DNA of 64,000 nucleotides, from contig NC_064819.1 of assembly GCF_024166365.1 (NCBI RefSeq), positions 112,760,293 through 112,824,292 of the forward strand, given 5' to 3'. How positions within the stretch are numbered: the stretch's first letter is position 1; every line of letters begins with the position of its first letter. Source of the stretch: Elephas maximus indicus (Eukaryota; Chordata; Mammalia; Proboscidea; Elephantidae). Made by a program: the position numbers and the translations under genes. Below, piece by piece: positions 44,061 through 55,289 of the stretch. The notes below the pieces were generated by a model that was not told the DNA's origin, did not search any database, and worked only from the letters and a program-made list of their open reading frames with translations.

Positions 44061-44418
44061 TAAAAACAAACAAACAAAAAAACAAACAAACAAAAACCAA
44101 ACCCATTGCAGTCAAGTCAATTTTGAGTGTTGCTACCCTACAGGACAGAAGGAAACACTGGTGGCATAGTGATCAGGAGCTACAGCTACTAACCAAAAGG
44201 TCGGCAGTTCGAATCCACCAGGCGCTCCTTGGAAATTCTATGGGGCAGTTCTACTCTGTCCTATAGGGTTGCTATGAGCCACGGTCGACTTGATGGCAAC
44301 GGGTAACAGGTACAGGACAGAACTGCCCCAAAGGGTCTCCAAGGAACGGCTGGTGGATTCAGACTGCCAACATTTTGGTTAGCAGCCAAGCTCTTAACCA
44401 TTGTGCCACCAGGGCTCC
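44061..44418 (-). repeat. AfroSINE, short type, minus strand, split by another SINE
   Basis: Tail side 44061-44149 (AAACAAACAAACAAAAACCA; CATTGCAGTCAAGTCAATTT) and head side 44311-44418 (AGGAACGGCTGGTGGATTCA; CACCAGGGCTCCT). The two halves join across the insertion at the 11-base target duplication TACAGGACAGA. Confidence 0.92.
44150..44310 (+). repeat. AfroSINE, short type, nested in a minus-strand SINE
   Basis: AGGAAACACTGGTGGCATAG, GGTCGGCAGTTCGAATCCAC, GCGCTCCTTGGAAATTCTAT, CTTGATGGCAACGGGTAACA. TACAGGACAGA stands on both sides (44139-44149 and 44311-44321), an exact target site duplication. Low divergence suggests a recent insertion. Confidence 0.95.
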
Positions 44419-44511
44419 TTATTTATGATAGGAAAGGAGAAATCTGGTGATTTCATTTTCTCAGGACAATTTAGGAACTAAACATAATACAGTTATCTCT
44501 TTGTTCCTTTA

Positions 44512-44714
44512 GTTGTTGTGTGCCACTGAGTCGATTCCAACTCATAGCAACACTGTATGACCGAGTAGAACTGCCCCGAAGTTTACTATTCTATAATCTT
44601 TATGGAAGCAGATCACCAGGCCTTTTCTCCTGTAGAATGGCTAGTGGCTTTGAACTACCTCTGATCTTTTGGTTAGCAGCTGAGCATTTAACCATTGTGT
44701 CATCAGGGCTCCTT
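44512..44714 (-). repeat. AfroSINE, minus strand
   Basis: GTTGTTGTGTGCCACTGAGT, GCAGATCACCAGGCCTTTTC, TTTTGGTTAGCAGCTGAGCA, head CATCAGGGCTCCT. Confidence 0.88.
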
Positions 44715-45886
44715 CAGACCCGGGAAAATTCCACCAATGCTCACTGTGATAACCCCCAAGCCCCAAAGAGGCTCTCTTGAATCACATAGTGAAAGGGTCC
44801 GTAATGTAACTGGAGAGAGCAATGACTGGAGGGTTTTAAGAGCATCTTTTACTGTTTCACTTTCTTTGTCAAGGTCAGAGTGTTTCCTTCTAGATTACGT
44901 GTTTGATATATTCTCCCCTGAATACGAAATTATGCAAAACTTAAAAAAATTATACAATCATTTTCCAGTGTATCACGGGAAGTGAGGCAGTTGTGTGATA
45001 ACAACAGAGAATTAAGCACCGACATTATTAGAGCTTTAGCAGAGCAAACTAAAACACTTCTGGTTGACTGGGTATTTATTCTGGCTGAGATACACTTTGC
45101 ATGGAGATAGGGAATGTCTGGATTTGCAGCCACTAATACTGAACATTATCACTTCATTAAAATAGGTCAAGGTAAGTAAATGTGATAGTTTTTCCCCACA
45201 TGCTATAATTACCAAGGGCAAATCAATAGGTTTTAGTCTTGTGTATATCTGGACCATAAAATTATATAATAAACAATTACTCATTGCAGCTGATTAAAAT
45301 CAGTTTCTCAGGACAGATTAAAAGAGTGAGAAATAGAGAATAAAGTACCATGATTCTACTACTTATTACATCCAATAATAAGTTTTAAAACTTGTTGTTA
45401 AACATGTGAAGGCACCAGTATTTAGTGAAAAGAGCACTGGACCTGGAGCCAGACAACCAGGGTTAAGGAATCACTTCTGGTACCTTATTTTTATGCAGAT
45501 AACTCATGCTTTCTACTTTTGTTTGCCAATCATTCCCTCCCCCCACCCAGAGTTATTTTCCTAAGCACAGTATGCTCATTTTTTTTAAATATATATATAT
45601 TTTTTAATAACAACATGTAAAAAAAATTGGCACAGCAGCAGTCATGAAAGTATCTTACAGGTGGAGGGAGCAGTTGGCAAACAAATGTCATTATTTGAGT
45701 AAAAATTTGGTAGTTTGGACAATGTGATCTCAGAAAAATCATTTAGTCTCTTTGAGCCTTGGTTTGCTTATTTGAAAACAGAGATAACGATAAACCCTTA
45801 AAATGTTTTTTTTCTGGGGATTAAATAATATGATACATGAACCTACAAAATCCCAAAGAAGTTGTTATTAATAATCTCCACTAAAA
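44715..45886. other. Mostly unique stretch with an interrupted MIR
   Basis: 1.2 kb. 45415-45490 (AAAGAGCACTGGACCTGGAG) and 45715-45860 (AAAAATCATTTAGTCTCTTT) are two halves of a MIR-like element with about 220 AT-rich bases between them. The rest shows no gene. Confidence 0.55.
45415..45860 (+). repeat. MIR element interrupted by AT-rich sequence
   Basis: Left half GAGCACTGGACCTGGAGCCA and right half GAGCCTTGGTTTGCTTATTT. The interruption contains AAATATATATATATTTTTTA. Confidence 0.6.
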
Positions 45887-46065
45887 ATCAAACCCACTGC
45901 AGTCGAGTTGATTCCGACTCATAGTGGCCCTACAGGGTAGAATAGAACTGCCCCATAGGGTTTCCAAGGCTGCCACTTCTTTCTCTGTTGGAGCAGCTGG
46001 TGGATTTGAACTGCTGACCTCCTGGTTAGCAGCCAAGCATTTAACCACTATACCACCACGGCTCC
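45887..46065 (-). repeat. AfroSINE, minus strand
   Basis: AATCAAACCCACTGCAGTCG, GTTGATTCCGACTCATAGTG, GGAGCAGCTGGTGGATTTGA, head CCACCACGGCTCC. Confidence 0.9.
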
Positions 46066-47144
46066 TTCCTTATTAATTATTATTAATAATAATGATAAAG
46101 AAAGAAAGCAATAAAGCCAGAACAGAAAGGTGGCTACAAACGGAACAACAGAGTCCCCAGTAAGAGCTGACATATCTGGTTTAGGCCCACTCCTCCGAAA
46201 CAGGAAGTTGCCCCCAGGTTCACTGATGAATGGAAGTTCAGCCACCCAAGAGCAATGATCTGTGACAAAACAGAAGAACCAATCACGCACTAAATATCAA
46301 CCTAAGATATGTGCTTAATATTGACTTTTGTGTCTGTGATACTAAGAACAAAGATAGGTGTTTTTTTCTGGCCTCGTCACCAGGCTTTCTGTTCCAAGTA
46401 TGTGTAATGGTAGTCCATGGTCATTATGATATAAGAATGTAATTTTCTCTCTCTCTCTTTTTTTTTTTTTTTGATTGGTTTAATTTAGGGGCCACAATGA
46501 GAAATGACCATTCCATGCTCCTAGAGAATTTCTGTCAACACCACACTTACAGATCAGTGAGTGTTCAAAGCCCTCACTTGCCATAGGAAGTCCATCAGCT
46601 TATCCACTGAGGTTCTGGGACTCAGAGTGGTCCAAAGTCTTCTTGGAATCACAGAAAGTTAGTGATAGAACTACAGAGTACTTGTGACTCGGGGCTTTTC
46701 TACCTGCTTTATCTACTGGAAGTTAATTGGGCGTTTTGTAAAATATCATAGGCATGGCTGTTACTCCACAAAAATAGTATCATTAAGGAAAAAAAAAAAG
46801 ACTTTAAAGCATAGCAAGGGTATTAGAAGTGTCTGGAATATGCTGAGGGTAATTTTCGAAGGGATTTTCAGAGGTCTGGTAAGAGAAGCTAGGAAGAGCA
46901 GCATGGTCTCTTAAATGAAGAAGGTAAGGTATTAATCTTTCCAAATTAAAAGGGGATGATGTCTGACTGAAAGTCCCAGGGAAAACAGGAGGTTAGCAGT
47001 GGAAGAATGCATCTTATAATTTAGTGGAGAGATGAAAAGGGTGACTCAGTTAAAGGTGAGTTAGCTGGCGCAGTGAGGAATGACATCTTAAGTTGGTGTG
47101 AGGGTGGAAAGGAATGGGTGGGAGGCTTCTGTGCTCTTAGAATA
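46066..47144. other. Unassigned stretch
   Basis: 1.1 kb. A TTA/AAT run at 46070-46100 and a CT/T-rich tract at 46446-46472 are the only low-complexity features. No gene is seen. Confidence 0.5.
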
Positions 47145-47320
47145 AAACCAAACTAACCAAACCCAGTGCTGTCGAGTCGATTCCGACTCATAGCGACCCT
47201 ATAGGACAGAGTAGAACTGCCGCATAGAGTTTCCGAGGAGCTCCTGGCGGATTCGAACAAACAACCCTTTGGTTAGCAGCCGTAGCACTTAACCACTACA
47301 CCACCAGGGTTTCCCAATGG
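47145..47320 (-). repeat. AfroSINE, short type, minus strand
   Basis: CTAACCAAACCCAGTGCTGT, CGAGTCGATTCCGACTCATA, GAGCTCCTGGCGGATTCGAA, CACCACCAGGGTTTCC. TCTTAGAATA flanks exactly on both sides (47135-47144, 47321-47330). Low divergence, hence young. Confidence 0.95.
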
Positions 47321-47399
47321 TCTTAGAATAGGCTCTGGCAATTTTATGGCTGTAACTTTCCTTTTGTTGTCGTCATACCATTCAGGGTGAAATTTCCAT

Positions 47400-47675
47400 T
47401 TGAGGATCTCCATTGGTAACTCTCAAAAAGGAACATTTCCAGTTACTTTTCAGATCAAGCCTTACATAGATTATAAGTATTTTGAGTGGCAAGTTGAATT
47501 GCTGGGGGAAGACTATTGCCTCTGCAAGTTTGCCCCTTATGTTACAAATGCCAAAATGAAGAATAATGTAGACAGATTTTTGATCATTCTAATGAGACTA
47601 AAGGCATTACAGAAAATGTTAAAGATTTTCTTTTACTTCTTTTTTGGATGTTTTCAAGTTAAAATAGTAATGTAA
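47400..47675 (+). other. Open frame of 91 codons, no recognised protein
   Basis: Open from an ATG at 47400 to TAA at 47673. It contains charged and aromatic-rich stretches such as YIDYKYFEWQVELLGEDYCL, which look more protein-like than the other short frames here, then a hydrophobic C terminus from T-rich DNA. It could be a decayed processed pseudogene or chance. No upstream exon, promoter or family match is visible. Confidence 0.2.
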
Positions 47676-47796
47676 TATTATTGAACCAATTGGAACAAAG
47701 ATGTGTAAAAGATAATCACCTTCCCTCCAAAGTTATCACAGTGTTATCAGTGTGACATGGACCCTTCCGTGTAATTCTACAGTATAACAATTGTGG

Positions 47797-47887
47797 GCAT
47801 GGAGCAGGACTGGGCTATGTTTCGTTCTCTTGTACATAAGGTTGCTATGAGTCGGAGCCACCTCAATGGCACCTGACAGCAACAACA
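47797..47887 (+). repeat. SINE/RTE 3' tail fragment
   Basis: GAGCAGGACTGGGCTATGTT, GGTTGCTATGAGTCGGAGCC, CACCTGACAGCAACAAC. Only the tail shared by SINE and RTE is left. Confidence 0.75.
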
Positions 47888-49003
47888 TGTAATTCTTTAT
47901 CCACACATTTAAAAAAATTTTTTAAAAGAGGCCAAACCTTAGATAAAACTGAGAGAATCTCAAAGTGCTTGAGACTTTTCTGCCTGATGAGAGATAAACT
48001 GAACTACCTTCTTTGGGTTCAGTTCTAAGGTAGAAGAATCTAGATTGAACTCTTTGAGGTTAGAGTCATGTGGAGATCAAAAATGGGCACCTAGAGGAGC
48101 AGACCTAGAAAAATTTAGCTCTAGAAAATTAGCCCTGAGTGGAATCCTAAATGCTAGGCAATCAGACTTCTTCCCTTAATCCTTATCTCCCATTTCTTTA
48201 ATGTAGCTTCACAGAAAGGAGTATATAGTGAGTGATCTGTCAGTTGCCATCATATATTCTTAGGACAGTTCTTTTCATCAAAGTGTGTTTAGTATGCTTC
48301 TATGTGGGCATGGTTATATGGTGCAAAGCTTAGAAAATTGTGCTAAAGAGTCACAGCCCTGACATCTAGAGCATACAAAGAGAAAGCAAGGACCTAGGGG
48401 CAGATGAGCCCAGTAAAATAAGAAGCAGAATAAACCAAGGACTTAGTATATTTGCGGTGTGTGTTTTGTGTTCTGTGGGATGCTGGGGAGGATGCTCTGG
48501 AGGAGATAGGCCTGGAAAGAAATAGCTGCCTCACTTCCAGCCAGTCTGCATCCTCTGCCCAGGAGGTAGATGGGGAAGGGCAGGAATAAAAGGTGATTTT
48601 CTTACGCAAAGATGGAACTTCAATCTACATCCAATGGGGCACAACCCCACTGTACCAAAGATTTCTTTTTTTAATTGTTTGGGTGTTTTCGACATGCAGT
48701 GTACTATCCAAGTTATAAGATAACAAACACCATTATAGATAGTTAACACCATGTGTCTGTCCACACCATGTGAGAATTTGAGGAAACAGCCCTTCTGTCT
48801 ATCTGCCTTTCTTTCTTCCTACTTGCTTACCTCCCTGCCTCCTACCTTCTTACCTACCTACCTATATATCATCTATTTATATAATATGTAGGTATGTATA
48901 TATATCTTTATATACATGTACGTATGCCTGAGTACAGTAGACCTATCTCTCACCCCAGAATTCTTTCAAGACATGTGGTGAGTAATAACTGAATGATTTT
49001 CAG

Positions 49004-49027
49004 AGTTCTTTGAAGTGGGAAAATTAG
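49004..49027 (+). CDS. Candidate OPN5 terminal coding exon (speculative)
   Basis: After a TGATTTTCAG acceptor at 49003, the phase required by exon 6 reads Ser-Ser-Leu-Lys-Trp-Glu-Asn-stop. A second possible acceptor (TTTGAAG, ending at 49015) would give Trp-Glu-Asn-stop. The human tail ends Trp-Glu (from memory), so the Trp-Glu is suggestive, and an AATAAA lies 1.2 kb downstream in repeat-poor sequence. But AG-TGGGA followed soon by a stop also occurs near 38340 and 53950, so chance is a real possibility. Confidence 0.25.
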   Translation, partial: SSLKWEN

Positions 49028-50205
49028 ATATTTTTTACACTTCTGACAATTGGTGTTATTTACAGAAAACTTGACAGTCAACTGCTTTTACACATCTCCT
49101 AGTGGGACACAATGCAGTAGACCATTCTGGTTATAGGTTCAACTGGGTTTGAACATTACTCTAGAAGCTTTCTTTTTCCCATTGGGATTTTATCTTTAGG
49201 AAAGAGCCGACATTACCTAAGGCAAGCATTAGACTTACTGCTCTATAAAAAAATCACATAACCCCCACCTCCACCCTAGTGCTCATTGCTGAGATGTGTG
49301 TAAATAAATAAATGACATCTGGCCTCCAAGAGCATGGCTCAGGAATTGTAGTGTCCACATTGTTTGCCCTCAGTGAATAACATAGAAACTGTTGGATAGA
49401 TGCTGAAATCAGTGGATATGTTACACCGTAAAAACGTTGTTCCCTGCACAGAGTGAGTACAAATTTACTTGTACCCATGATCTAGATGGAAGGAGTTTTT
49501 GTAATAGTGGTGATTGTGGCAAGAAATACGAGCCTATATTCTGAGGCCAAGAAACCACACACATGTTCTTCAGGCATCAGTCATAGTCAAAAAGTTTTTT
49601 TGAACGATGAGTAAAATTTTAGTGTATTATTTGTATTTATTTTTTAAGCTTGGTAAAATACATGACCAATGCTGTCTGAAGTGTTATTGAAGTTTTGTCA
49701 TCATTATGTAACATATGTTGCTAACCACTCACTCTTCATTCGTCATACTTGATTGAAAAATAGCGACCCAGGATAAAAAGAACATTTGAAGCAACGGGAA
49801 GGCAAGGGGTTGCTTAAGTTTTTTCTTCATTGTGATTGCGATTGAGCTCTTAATGCATTTATTATTGTAAAAAAATTGTTCTTGCAACCACCAATTATGT
49901 GTTAATGTAGATGGATAGAATTATGAACATTACCTGGGAAACTTCTAGAAATATAATCTGTCACATTAACTTGTACAAAGCATTTGTAAGTACGCTCTAT
50001 GAGAATATTCAGACAATGTTTTAGCTTCTAATTCATTATCACTAGACCAGTTGTGTTTTGAACTGAAGGGCACATTTGGCTACTGCACTGGGGAAAAAAT
50101 GGATTAGTTATTTTCATCTCTGTCAGTTTCTCTTTATCCACACATTTAAAATATTTCCTTTCTTTTTAAGCCACAGCTGTGTTATTCAAGTGTATTTTTT
50201 TCCCC

Positions 50206-50211
50206 AATAAA
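50206..50211 (+). promoter_or_regulatory. Candidate poly(A) signal AATAAA
   Basis: AATAAA preceded by TTTTTTCCCC and followed about 35 bases later by a T/G-rich stretch (TTTTGGTTTTGTTAG), the usual layout of a cleavage and polyadenylation site. It lies about 50 kb from the OPN5 start, similar to the length I recall for the human gene. It is only a candidate: AATAAA is common in AT-rich DNA. Confidence 0.3.
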
Positions 50212-50711
50212 GACAATATACTGCACTGACATTCTGAATCATTTTGGTTTTGTTAGTATTGTTTATTTTAAATCTAAAATTCAGCAGCACGGTGGGTTAT
50301 AAATGACAGGCTTTCACAGAACTAAAATAAGACTACTTTACATTAAAGGAACCAGCCACATTGCACAATTCAGTAATTCTCCCTTTTCCCATTATGGTGA
50401 TTTGTGTGGACCTTTCTAAAACCAGTGGTTTAGGTAAAGATGCTCACTGGTTGGGAATATTTCTAAACATTTGATAGCACTGGGAATTATCCTAACAACG
50501 TAGAATATCCCTGTGAGTTAAGTCACTGGGTTCCACGTCTAAACAAAAACAAATCTTCCAAGGTCACCCTCTAAAAATTGAAACAACCAATAAATAGTTT
50601 ATTGTAACCTTTAGGTCTTTATCTTAGGAGGGGATTGGCTAGTAACAAAAGCCAGTTCTCTGACTATGAGTGTTTAGAGCCATCATTGTACATTGCAATA
50701 AGCACATTTTT

Positions 50712-51534
50712 TTTTTAATCACGCTTTTTTTTTTTTTAGGTGAAAGCTTACAGCTCAAGTTAATTTCTTGCTCGAAAGTTTATACACATGTTGTTTTGTG
50801 ACATTCGTTGCGATTCCCACAGCGTGACAGCGCGCTCTCCCTCTCCATCCCAGGTTACTTGTTTCTATTTGTCTAGTTCCTATCTCTTCCTGCCTTCTCG
50901 TCTTGCTTTTGGACAGGAGCTGCCCATTTGGTCTCATATATTTGATTGAACTAAGAAGCGTGTTCCTCACATGGGTTATTTTTCATTTTATAGGCCTTTC
51001 TAATCTTGCTCTGAAAAGTAGGCTTCGGGAATGGTTTCAATTCTGGGTTAGCAGTACATTCGAGGGCCATAGTTCAGGGGTTCCTTCAGCCTCTGTCAGA
51101 CCAATTAGTCTGGTCTTTTTATGTGAATTTGAATTCTATTCTACATTTTTCTCCTGCACTGTTCAAGACTATCTGTTGTGATCCTTATTGGGGCAGTTGT
51201 TGGTGGTAGCCAGGCACCATCTAGTTCTTCTGGTCTCAGGCTGGTGGAGTCTCTGGTTCATGTGGTCCTTTAGTCCTTTGGGCTTGTATTTTCCTTGTGT
51301 TTTTGGTTTTCTTCATTCTCCTTTGCTCCGGGTGGATTGGGACCAATATATGTATCTTAGATAGCCACTTGAAGGCTTTTAACATCCCAGACGCTACTCA
51401 CCAAAGTGGGATGCAGAGCATTTTCTTTATGAACTATGTTATGCCAATTTACCTAGATGTCCCCTGAGACTACGGTCCCTCAAAGCATTTAGATGTGTCT
51501 AGGAAACTTCTATGCTTTTGCTTTAGGGCCCCAG
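50712..51534 (-). mobile_element. L1 3' UTR, minus strand (first of two end to end)
   Basis: TTTTTTTAGGTGAAAGCTTA, CATTCGTTGCGATTCCCACA, GGGTTAGCAGTACATTCGAG, GGCTTTTAACATCCCAGACG, GGAAACTTCTATGCTTTTGC. Same subtype as 43409-44060. It ends where a second L1 tail begins. Confidence 0.82.
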
Positions 51535-53112
51535 AATTTTTTTTCTTGTACTTTAGGTGAAGATTTACAGAACAAACTAGTTTCTTATCAGACTGTTAGT
51601 ACACATAAAGTTTTATGACATTGGTTAACAACCCCCACAACATGTCAGTACTCTTCCTTCTCAGCCTTGGGTTTCCTATTACCAGCTTTCCTGTCTCCTC
51701 CTGCCTTCTAGTCCTTGCCCCAGGGCTGGTGTGCCTCTTTAGCCCCCTTTTTTTTTATGGGCCTGTCTAATCTTTGGCTGAAAGCTGAACCTCAGGAGTG
51801 ACTTTGTTACTAGGCTGAAATGGCCTGCGGGGCCATCCTCTCAGGATTTCTCCAGTCTCTGTCAGGCCAGGAAGTCTGGTCTTTCTGAGTTAGAATTTTG
51901 TTCTACATTTTTCTCTACCTCTGTCCAGCACCCTCTACTCTGATCCCTGTCAGAGCAGTCAGTGGTGGTAGCCGGGCACCATCTCATTGTACTGGACTCA
52001 GCCTGGTAGCGGACATGGTAGCAGTAGTCCATTAGCTCTTTGGACTAATCTTTCCCTTGTATTTTCAGTTTTCTTCATTATTCCTTGCTTCCGAAGGGGT
52101 GAGACCAGTGGAGTATCCTAGATGGCTGCTCATAGGCTTTTAAGACCCCAGACTCTACTCATCAAAGTAGAATATAGAAGATTTTCTTTATCAACTGTTA
52201 GCCAATTGAGCTAAATATTCCTTGAGACCATGGTCCCCACAGCCTTCAGCCCAGCAATTCGGCCCCTCAGGGAGCTTGGATGTGTCTATGGAAACCCTGA
52301 TGGTGTAGTGGTTAAGAGCTATGGGTGCTAACCAGAAGATTAGTAATCCAAATCTACCAGGTGCTCCTTGGAAACCCTATGGGGCAGTTCTACTCTGTCC
52401 TTACTTAGGGTAGCTATGAGTCAAAATCAACTTGATGGCAATAGGTTTAGGTATGGAGCTTCCATGACCTTGCCTTGCACATGTCGTGCTGGCTCCCCCA
52501 GTATTGTGTACTGTCTTACCCTTCGCCAAAGTTACCACTTATCTATTTAGTGTTTTTCCATCCCCATCCCTCCCCTCCCTCATAACCATCAAAGATCGTT
52601 TCTTTTTTGTGTAAACATATTCATGAGTTTTTGTAGTAGTGGTCTCATATAATATTTATCCTTTTGTGATTGACTTATTTCACTAAGCATAATGCCCTCC
52701 AGATTTATCCATGTTATGAGATGCTTCATGATTCATCATTGTTCTTTATGGTTGTGTAATACTCCATTGTGTGTATGTATCACAGTTTGTTTATCCATTC
52801 ATCTGTTGATGGGCATCTAGGTTGTTTCCATCTTTTTGCTATTGTGAACAATGCTGTAGTGAACATGGGTGTGCACATGTCTATTCCTGTGACAACTCTT
52901 ATTTCACTAGTATGTATTCCTAGGAGTGGAATTGCTGGATCATATGGTATTTCTATTGCTAGCTTTCTAAGGAAGTGCCATATCATTTTCCAAAATGGTC
53001 ATATCATTTTCCAGAATGGTTGTATCATTTTGCATTCCCACCAGGAGTGCATAAGAGTTCCGATCTCCCCACAGCTTCTCCAACATTTGTTATTTCCTGT
53101 TTTTTTGATTCA
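51535..53112 (-). mobile_element. L1 3' end with ORF2 C terminus, minus strand
   Basis: 51535-52750 is the long 3' UTR (GTACTTTAGGTGAAGATTTA; CTCAGGAGTGACTTTGTTAC). The minus-strand frame at 52986-52780 codes for the ORF2 C-terminal region with YDPAIPLLGIH, FTIAKRWKQPRCPSTDEWI, the pattern typical of L1 ORF2 just before its stop. The 5' part with endonuclease and reverse transcriptase is missing. A SINE is inserted at 52290-52457. Confidence 0.9.
52290..52457 (+). repeat. AfroSINE, short type, inside L1 3' UTR
   Basis: AAACCCTGATGGTGTAGTGG, AATCCAAATCTACCAGGTGC, GGCAGTTCTACTCTGTCCTT, GATGGCAATAGGTTTAGG. The L1 continues on both sides (ATGTGTCTATGG before, TATGGAGCTTCCATG after). Confidence 0.9.
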
Positions 53113-54430
53113 TAGGGTGCCAGAAATTTAATGAGAAATTTTATCCAATAAACCCACCGTCATAGCATATATCTCACTTCTACATTATGGCCATTTGAGA
53201 AAGAAAAAACAAAACAAAAAAAAACCCAAAAAGAACATGATAAGAAGCATTGAAGAACAGAAGACAAAGAAAGAGGGAATGTATGTGTGTGTTCATGTGT
53301 GCATGCCTGTGTGTGTGTGTGTGAGAGAGAGAGAGTGAAACAAAGAGAAAGAGTCATATACGCAAGTAATACACACAAATAAGAGGGAATAACACAAACA
53401 CATAGAAGTAAACCAACTCCCATGTACTGGCAGCCATATTTTAAAACCTTTTAAAATATTGCTACTGACAAATTTTGTTTATAAATAGAGGCTATACTAT
53501 ACTGTAGTAATCACACCAAAAATTCTCTGATTTCACATAGTTTAACACAATACAAGCTTATGGATAGCTCAGGTCACAATCCAATGCCAGTGGGGAAAGG
53601 GGCTCTGTTCCATGCAGTCCTTCAGGGTGAGGTTCCTTCCATCTTGTGACCCCTCCATGTTCAACATGCAGTCTCCAAGGTCACTGAAAAGCGGGAAGTG
53701 AGAGTGGGGACTCAGTGAGTGAAGCTTTGAGGGTCATGCCAGAAAGTGTTATGCATCACTTCCACCCACTTTCCATTGGCTGGGACTGAGTCATGTGGCC
53801 CAATCTAACTGCAAGGAGGTACATAAAAATGCATCTTCCTTGTGTGCACAAGAGAAAAATAAAATGGTTTTGTTGAACACATATGGTTGTTATTGTTGTT
53901 TTGTTGACATCAGTGAAGATATCAACTCTCAATATTAGTGCAGATGTTTTTAAGCACTTGTTGAAATAAAGTGGGAGGATTAATAATGTTCGATATTTAT
54001 TAAGTTCTTAGTACACACTGGGTAGTCTATGATGTTTATATAATTAAGTCCTTACTGACCTTATGTGTATGTGGTAGATGCTATTATTATTATTTTACAG
54101 ATGAGGAAACTGACACTTTACCAAGAATATTCTTAGTAAGTGGTAGAGCTGGGTTTTGAATCCAGGCCATTTGATGCTAGGGCTTGGGGTCTTACTCACT
54201 GAGCCATATTATTTGACTAAATAAACATTTGTCCTTTAAATATTTGCTTGAGTTTACTGCTACCCTATTTGATTCCAAACCAGGTGCTCCATCCTTCTGT
54301 GTCTGATGTATGTGATCTACAAAAGAGGGGCAAAAATACCCACCTCCTACTTACTTGGCATTCAAACCAAATGGGGTAACAGCTGTGGAGTTTATTATGT
54401 TCTTTCAAATAAAGGCTGCACAGTATTCTT
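53113..54430. other. Unassigned stretch with microsatellite
   Basis: 1.3 kb. It contains the TG/AG microsatellite at 53283-53336 and an L2/MIR-type core at 54060-54215 (TTTTACAGATGAGGAAACTG). No gene seen. Confidence 0.5.
53283..53336. repeat. (TG)n/(AG)n microsatellite
   Basis: TGTGTGTGTTCATGTGTGCA, then (TG)9 and (AG)7. Confidence 0.92.
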
Positions 54431-54950
54431 ATAATTAAAATGTGACTTATTTTTTTAGTACATAATATAGCCACATGATCCAAAATTCAAAAGGCACAAA
54501 AGGATATAGAATGAAAGGTCTTTTAATCACTTCTGTTCCCTCACCGCCTATTTCCTCAACACAGAGTCAATCAATATTATTAATTTCATTTGTATGTCTT
54601 TCAAGAGACAGACTATACTTGTAAAAACTTGTGTTTTTATATATAATTCCCTTGTGGGAAAAGAAATAGTAGCATACTATGTAGAGTTTTCCCCTTGTTT
54701 TTTCTGCAATTAACATTTTAGTTTAATCATCAGTCTATACATAGAACTGCAGCGTTCTTTTTATCTGCTGCAAAGTTATTCATTGTAGGGATATATTCTG
54801 GTTTATTTAACCAGTCTCCAATTGATGGACATTGAGATTGTCTCTTACATTTTTACAATATCATTTCCATAAATGTGTATGTATTTTTAGGACAAATTCA
54901 TGGAAATGAAACTACAAGAAATTAAAGTCAGCAGTTTAATTTAATATCTT
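54430..54950 (-). repeat. Old L1 fragment, minus strand
   Basis: AAATTCAAAAGGCACAAAAG, GCTGCAAAGTTATTCATTGT and TTTAACCAGTCTCCAATTGA followed by TGGACATTGAGATTG resemble the antisense of an old L1 3' region. Confidence 0.6.
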
Positions 54951-55289
54951 TGCATTTAATGGTTGAATTTGGGATTAGTGGTAGCAGTAAGCAACTGAGA
55001 GTATCATGGTAAACACTGAGACACAGATCATGTCTTCTTGACCATCTCAAAATGTAGCTAGTGCTAAGGGAGATGGAGTTATGATCAGTGGTGTCAAGTT
55101 CTGAAAGTCCTTATTCTAGGTTCACCATCAATTAGGTATTTGGTCTGTTCCTTTTCCAGTTTTGGTCTACAAATCTAAATAAAGATGTCGTATTCTATTT
55201 ATTATAACATTGCCAGAAAAGATCACAATTCCAAATAAAGGATTAGGAAGCCAGTTCAGATGATATTTTTGAACATCGCATTATATTAT

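Larger units (their letters stand above)
47888..50711. other. Repeat-poor stretch
   Basis: 2.8 kb with very few young repeats, unusual for this window. It has a CCTA/TATA-like low-complexity patch at 48836-48915. The candidate terminal OPN5 exon and poly(A) signal are here. No other gene is visible. Confidence 0.5.

Noticed and set aside
52780-53131. Open frames on both strands in the 52.8-53.1 kb region
   Set aside because: The minus-strand frame is the L1 ORF2 C terminus; the plus-strand 120-codon frame is its antisense shadow.
53948-53965. AAAG|TGGGAGGATTAA as another possible OPN5 ending
   Set aside because: The upstream sequence is purine-rich, with no acceptor features.
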